In this document: piece after piece, positions 60,907-64,000 of the stretch
How positions within the stretch are numbered: position 1 is the first letter of the stretch
Layout of the letters: every line of letters starts with the position of its first letter
Assembly (NCBI RefSeq): GCF_051027545.1
Contig: NZ_CP194902.1
Location: 5,208,001 to 5,272,000, forward strand
Direction of reading: 5' to 3'
DNA: 64,000 nucleotides
Source of the DNA: Methylocaldum sp002005105
GTDB lineage: Bacteria > Pseudomonadota > Gammaproteobacteria > Methylococcales > Methylococcaceae
The notes under the pieces: generated by a model
Seen by the model: only the letters and a program-made list of their open reading frames with translations
Database searches by the model: none
Told to the model about the DNA's origin: nothing
Program-made: the position numbers and the translations under genes

Positions 60907-63900
60907 ATGCCCGTCGTTAAAGCGATCGACCAGCTGTGCGGCCTTTGCGGCATCGAGACGGAGTTCGTCGACTCACGGGGCGAAACGGTCCGCGTTTCCG
61001 CCGACACCAAGCGCGAACTCTTGGCGGCCATGGGCATCGATGCCTGCGACGAGGCACGGCTGCCGGCGATCATGGCCGAGCTGGAATATGAGCATTGGCT
61101 TCGAATCCTGCCGCCGGTCAAGGTCGTTCGCGAGGGCGAGGATTCCCGCGTCATCGTCTGTACCGTGCCTCGTCAGCTCGATCATGTGCTCATGACGTGG
61201 ATTCTGGAACTCGACGATGGAAAGCGATGGGACGGAGACTTCTGCCCGGCCGAGTTGGCGCTGGTCGGCGAGCTGGCGATTCAGGACCAGTGCTATCGGC
61301 GCTACGCCTTCACCCTGCCGGTTCAGCCTCCTCTGGGCTATCACCGACTGACGGTCGAGTACGCGGAGCGAAATCTCAAAGGCAGCATGAGCCTTATCGT
61401 GACGCCTGAGCGCTGCTATCTCCCGCCGGTTCTGCAAGAAAAACAAAAGGTCTGGGGATTATCGCTGGCTCTTCACGCCGTACGCTCGCAACGCAACTGG
61501 GGCATCGGCGATTTTACCGATCTCAAGGGCTTGGTCGATTATGCCGCCGAGCATGAAGCGGCGATGATCCGGGTGAGTCCGCTCCAAGCTCTGAAACCGG
61601 TGAAGCCGGAAATCGGCAATGCTTACGAGCCGTCCAACCGGCTTTTTTACAACGTGCTGTACCTCGACGTCGAAGCCATTCCCGACTTCGCCGAGTCCGA
61701 GGCCGTGCAGCAAGCCGTCGCGGATCCGGAATTCCAGGCGCAGCTACGCGCCCTGCGCGCCGAAGAGCTGATCGACTATACCGAAGTGGCGGCGGTAAAG
61801 CTCGGCATCCTGGAATCGCTCTTCGCTCATTTCCGCAACAAGCATTTGCGGAAGCTTTCCAAACGCGGAAAAGCCTTTCGCGCCTATCAGTCCGCGCGCG
61901 GGCCCGTTCTTTATCATCAGTCGCTGTTCGACGCGCTGTGCGAACGCTTTGCCCGCGAGGGCGCCGGATATTCGGCGTGGACCGATTGGCCGGCGCAATT
62001 CAGGGATCCGTCGTCTCCCGAGGTACAAAGCTTTGCGGCCGAAAATGCCGCCGGGCTCGACTACTATGCCTATCTCTACTGGCAGGCGGAACAGCAAATC
62101 CAGTCGGCCGGGGACCGCGCCGCGGAGCTCGGCTTGAGTATCGGCTTATGCCTGGAATTCGTATTCAGTGCCGCCGCGGGCGGTGCGGAAGTCTGGTCGC
62201 AGCAAACCTACCATGCGCCCGGCATCCGGCTCGGTTCGCCGCCGACCGAAACCTGCCCGGACGGCGGCGTCTCCACCATTTCGCCCTTTACACCACCGAG
62301 TCTGAGAGAAGCGGCCTACCGCCCTTTCACCGCCAGTCTGCGGCAGACGATGCGGCATGTCGGCGCCGTGCTGGTGCACAAGGTGACCGACTTGGCCCGG
62401 CAGTACTGGATTCCGGCCGGCGGGAGCTCCGAGGACGGCAGCTATGTCGCCTTTCCCTTCGAGGACCTCCTGGGGATCCTTGCCCTGGAAAGCCAGCGCA
62501 ATCGCTGTCTGGTGCTGGCGACCGACGGCGAAACCGTTCCGGCGGACATCATGGAACGGCTGAAACACGCGGGCGTGCTGCCTTGCGAATCGCTGTTCTC
62601 CCACTGGAAGACCGAAAAATTCCTGCCTACACGGGAATATGCGCCGGAATCGGCCATCGTCACGTCCGGGATCGACGAGCCACCCCTCAGAGGATTCTGG
62701 CTCGGGCGCGATCTGGACGAACGCACGGCATTGAAGCTCTTTGCCTCCGAAGATGCCCGCCACGACGCCGTCGTGGCCCGGGCAGTCGCCCGCGCTCGCC
62801 TGCTCGTCACGCTGGAACAGGAAGACTTGCTGCCGGCCGACATCAATATCCATCCGATTTCCGTGCCCGATATGATGCCCGACATGGTGCGCGCGGTTTA
62901 TCTTCTGCTGTCCCGAACCGCGGCCGACATCGTGCTGCTGCGGCTGGAGGATGCCCTCGGGCAGGCCGACCAGCTCGTGATCCCCGGCGCGCCCGACGAT
63001 TTTCCGAACTGGCGGCGAAAACTGCCGCTGGAATTCGAACAGTGGCGCAAGGAAGATACCGTCACCGCCTTGCTGCACGCCTTGGCCGAAAGGCGCAGCG
63101 GAATTCCGAAAACCCAGATCAAAAGCAAGACGGCGATAGCCGGGGGCGTCAGCTTTTCCATTCCGCGCGCCACTTATCGGTTGCAGTTCAACCGCGATTT
63201 CACCTTTCGCCAGGCGACGGAAATCCTGCCTTATCTTCAGGACCTAGGCATCAGCCATTGTTATGCGTCTCCGTATCTGAAAGCGCGGCCGGGCAGCACC
63301 CATGGCTACGATATCGTCGATCATGGCGAACTGAATCCCGAAATCGGCAGCCAGGAAGATTTCGACCGATTCGTGTCCGAGCTCGCACGGCGCGGCATGG
63401 GCCAGATTCTGGATATGGTGCCCAACCATATGGGCGTCATGGGCAGCGACAACATCTGGTGGCTGGACGTGCTCGAAAATGGACCGGCTTCGGATCATGC
63501 CGATTTTTTCGATATCGACTGGTCGCCGGTCAAAGACTATCTGCGCGGCAAAGTCCTGCTGCCCACCTTGGGGTCGCCGTACGGAACCGCATTGGAAAGC
63601 GGAGAGCTGGAACTCGCTTTCGACGCCGAGGAGGGTTCCTTCTCCGTTTACTACGGGCCCCACCGGTTCCCGATCGATCCCAAGGAATATCCGCGCATTC
63701 TGGCTTACCGGCTGGATCAGCTGAAAACCGCGCTCAGTCCGGATGATTCCCACCTCGCGGAATTTCAGAGCCTGATAACGGCTTTCAGCCACCTGCCCGG
63801 CCGCTGGCAGACCGGCAAGGACAAGCGCAACGAACGCAACCGGGACAAAGAAATCCACAAGCAGCATCTGGCGCGGCTGTGCGCAGCCAGCCGGGACATC

Positions 63901-64000
63901 TCGCAGTTCATCGCCAAGAATGTCAGCGAGTTCAACGGCATGCCCGGCGTTCCGGCAAGTTTCGACCGGCTCCACGAGCTTCTCGAATATCAAGCCTACC
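60907..64000 (+). CDS. treY: MalQ-like domain fused to malto-oligosyltrehalose synthase (TreY), partial
   Basis: 1,031 codons are in the window and the frame runs off the end. Residues 1 to about 745 resemble 4-alpha-glucanotransferase (MalQ, GH77): WGLSLALHAVRSQRNWGIGD, then RQYWIPAGGSSEDGSYVAFP. From about residue 748 the TreY GH13 domain begins (SIPRATYRLQFNRDFTFRQA, THGYDIVDH, DMVPNHMG). TreY turns the reducing end of a maltodextrin into a trehalose unit that TreZ removes. In the MalQ part the nucleophile of the RIDH motif is replaced (LVHK, His491) and the acid/base Glu of GEDLG is Thr539 (ATDGE). Only the third acid, Asp590, remains. That half is probably inactive and may bind glycogen or dextrin. 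Confidence 0.9.
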   Translation, partial: MPVVKAIDQLCGLCGIETEFVDSRGETVRVSADTKRELLAAMGIDACDEARLPAIMAELEYEHWLRILPPVKVVREGEDSRVIVCTVPRQLDHVLMTWILELDDGKRWDGDFCPAELALVGELAIQDQCYRRYAFTLPVQPPLGYHRLTVEYAERNLKGSMSLIVTPERCYLPPVLQEKQKVWGLSLALHAVRSQRNWGIGDFTDLKGLVDYAAEHEAAMIRVSPLQALKPVKPEIGNAYEPSNRLFYNVLYLDVEAIPDFAESEAVQQAVADPEFQAQLRALRAEELIDYTEVAAVKLGILESLFAHFRNKHLRKLSKRGKAFRAYQSARGPVLYHQSLFDALCERFAREGAGYSAWTDWPAQFRDPSSPEVQSFAAENAAGLDYYAYLYWQAEQQIQSAGDRAAELGLSIGLCLEFVFSAAAGGAEVWSQQTYHAPGIRLGSPPTETCPDGGVSTISPFTPPSLREAAYRPFTASLRQTMRHVGAVLVHKVTDLARQYWIPAGGSSEDGSYVAFPFEDLLGILALESQRNRCLVLATDGETVPADIMERLKHAGVLPCESLFSHWKTEKFLPTREYAPESAIVTSGIDEPPLRGFWLGRDLDERTALKLFASEDARHDAVVARAVARARLLVTLEQEDLLPADINIHPISVPDMMPDMVRAVYLLLSRTAADIVLLRLEDALGQADQLVIPGAPDDFPNWRRKLPLEFEQWRKEDTVTALLHALAERRSGIPKTQIKSKTAIAGGVSFSIPRATYRLQFNRDFTFRQATEILPYLQDLGISHCYASPYLKARPGSTHGYDIVDHGELNPEIGSQEDFDRFVSELARRGMGQILDMVPNHMGVMGSDNIWWLDVLENGPASDHADFFDIDWSPVKDYLRGKVLLPTLGSPYGTALESGELELAFDAEEGSFSVYYGPHRFPIDPKEYPRILAYRLDQLKTALSPDDSHLAEFQSLITAFSHLPGRWQTGKDKRNERNRDKEIHKQHLARLCAASRDISQFIAKNVSEFNGMPGVPASFDRLHELLEYQAY

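Overview
The window looks like chromosomal DNA of a gammaproteobacterium with fairly high GC (high fifties to about 60 percent, judged by eye). Gene neighbourhoods typical of the class are glrK-qseG-glrR, divergent tesA/ybbA and divergent ppsA/ppsR. An eight-haem TPR cytochrome, a MalQ-TreY fusion, a bacterial AMP-phosphorylase-like enzyme and very dense short palindromic repeats make a methanotroph-like (Methylococcales) host plausible. That placement is inference, because no rRNA or methane oxidation gene is present.

Layout. 0-7 kb: three Cys-type sulfatases (one cut by the window start) and a multihaem cytochrome with HEAT and TPR repeats. 7-9 kb: an outer-membrane porin and a 370-bp inverted-repeat element. 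9-13 kb: a pair of large membrane-associated GTPases. 13-20 kb: housekeeping genes (rubredoxin, trxB, ftsK, an SpmA/SpmB-like membrane protein, mtaB, cysZ). 20-25 kb: macro-domain protein, nicotinamidase, SulP transporter and tandem universal stress protein. 25-31 kb: a tight minus-strand operon running AMP-phosphorylase-like, PRPP-synthetase-like, glrK, qseG-like, glrR. 31-34 kb: an ABC transporter without a binding protein and an unknown membrane protein.

34.2-46 kb is a defence island, all genes on the minus strand: hsdR, hsdS, a Septu-like ATPase plus HNH nuclease pair, DUF4258, DUF2283, hsdM, and finally an AT-rich gene for a caspase-like protease fused to a beta-propeller-like region. 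hsdR is interrupted by an in-frame amber codon. The island ends next to tRNA-Ser(GGA), and a sequence like the one downstream of that tRNA recurs at the other edge.

46-56 kb: ppsA/ppsR, a small membrane protein, an IS5-type element with an adjacent 73-bp miniature derivative, a HopJ-family protein, tesA/ybbA and a hybrid histidine kinase. 56-64 kb: trehalose and glycogen metabolism: DUF5752 protein, TreT-like glycosyltransferase, TreZ and a MalQ-TreY fusion cut by the window end. The MalQ half has lost its catalytic nucleophile and acid/base residues, and TreZ reads through into intergenic repeats. At least five repeat families occur between genes, several with pairing-preserving changes in their hairpins.
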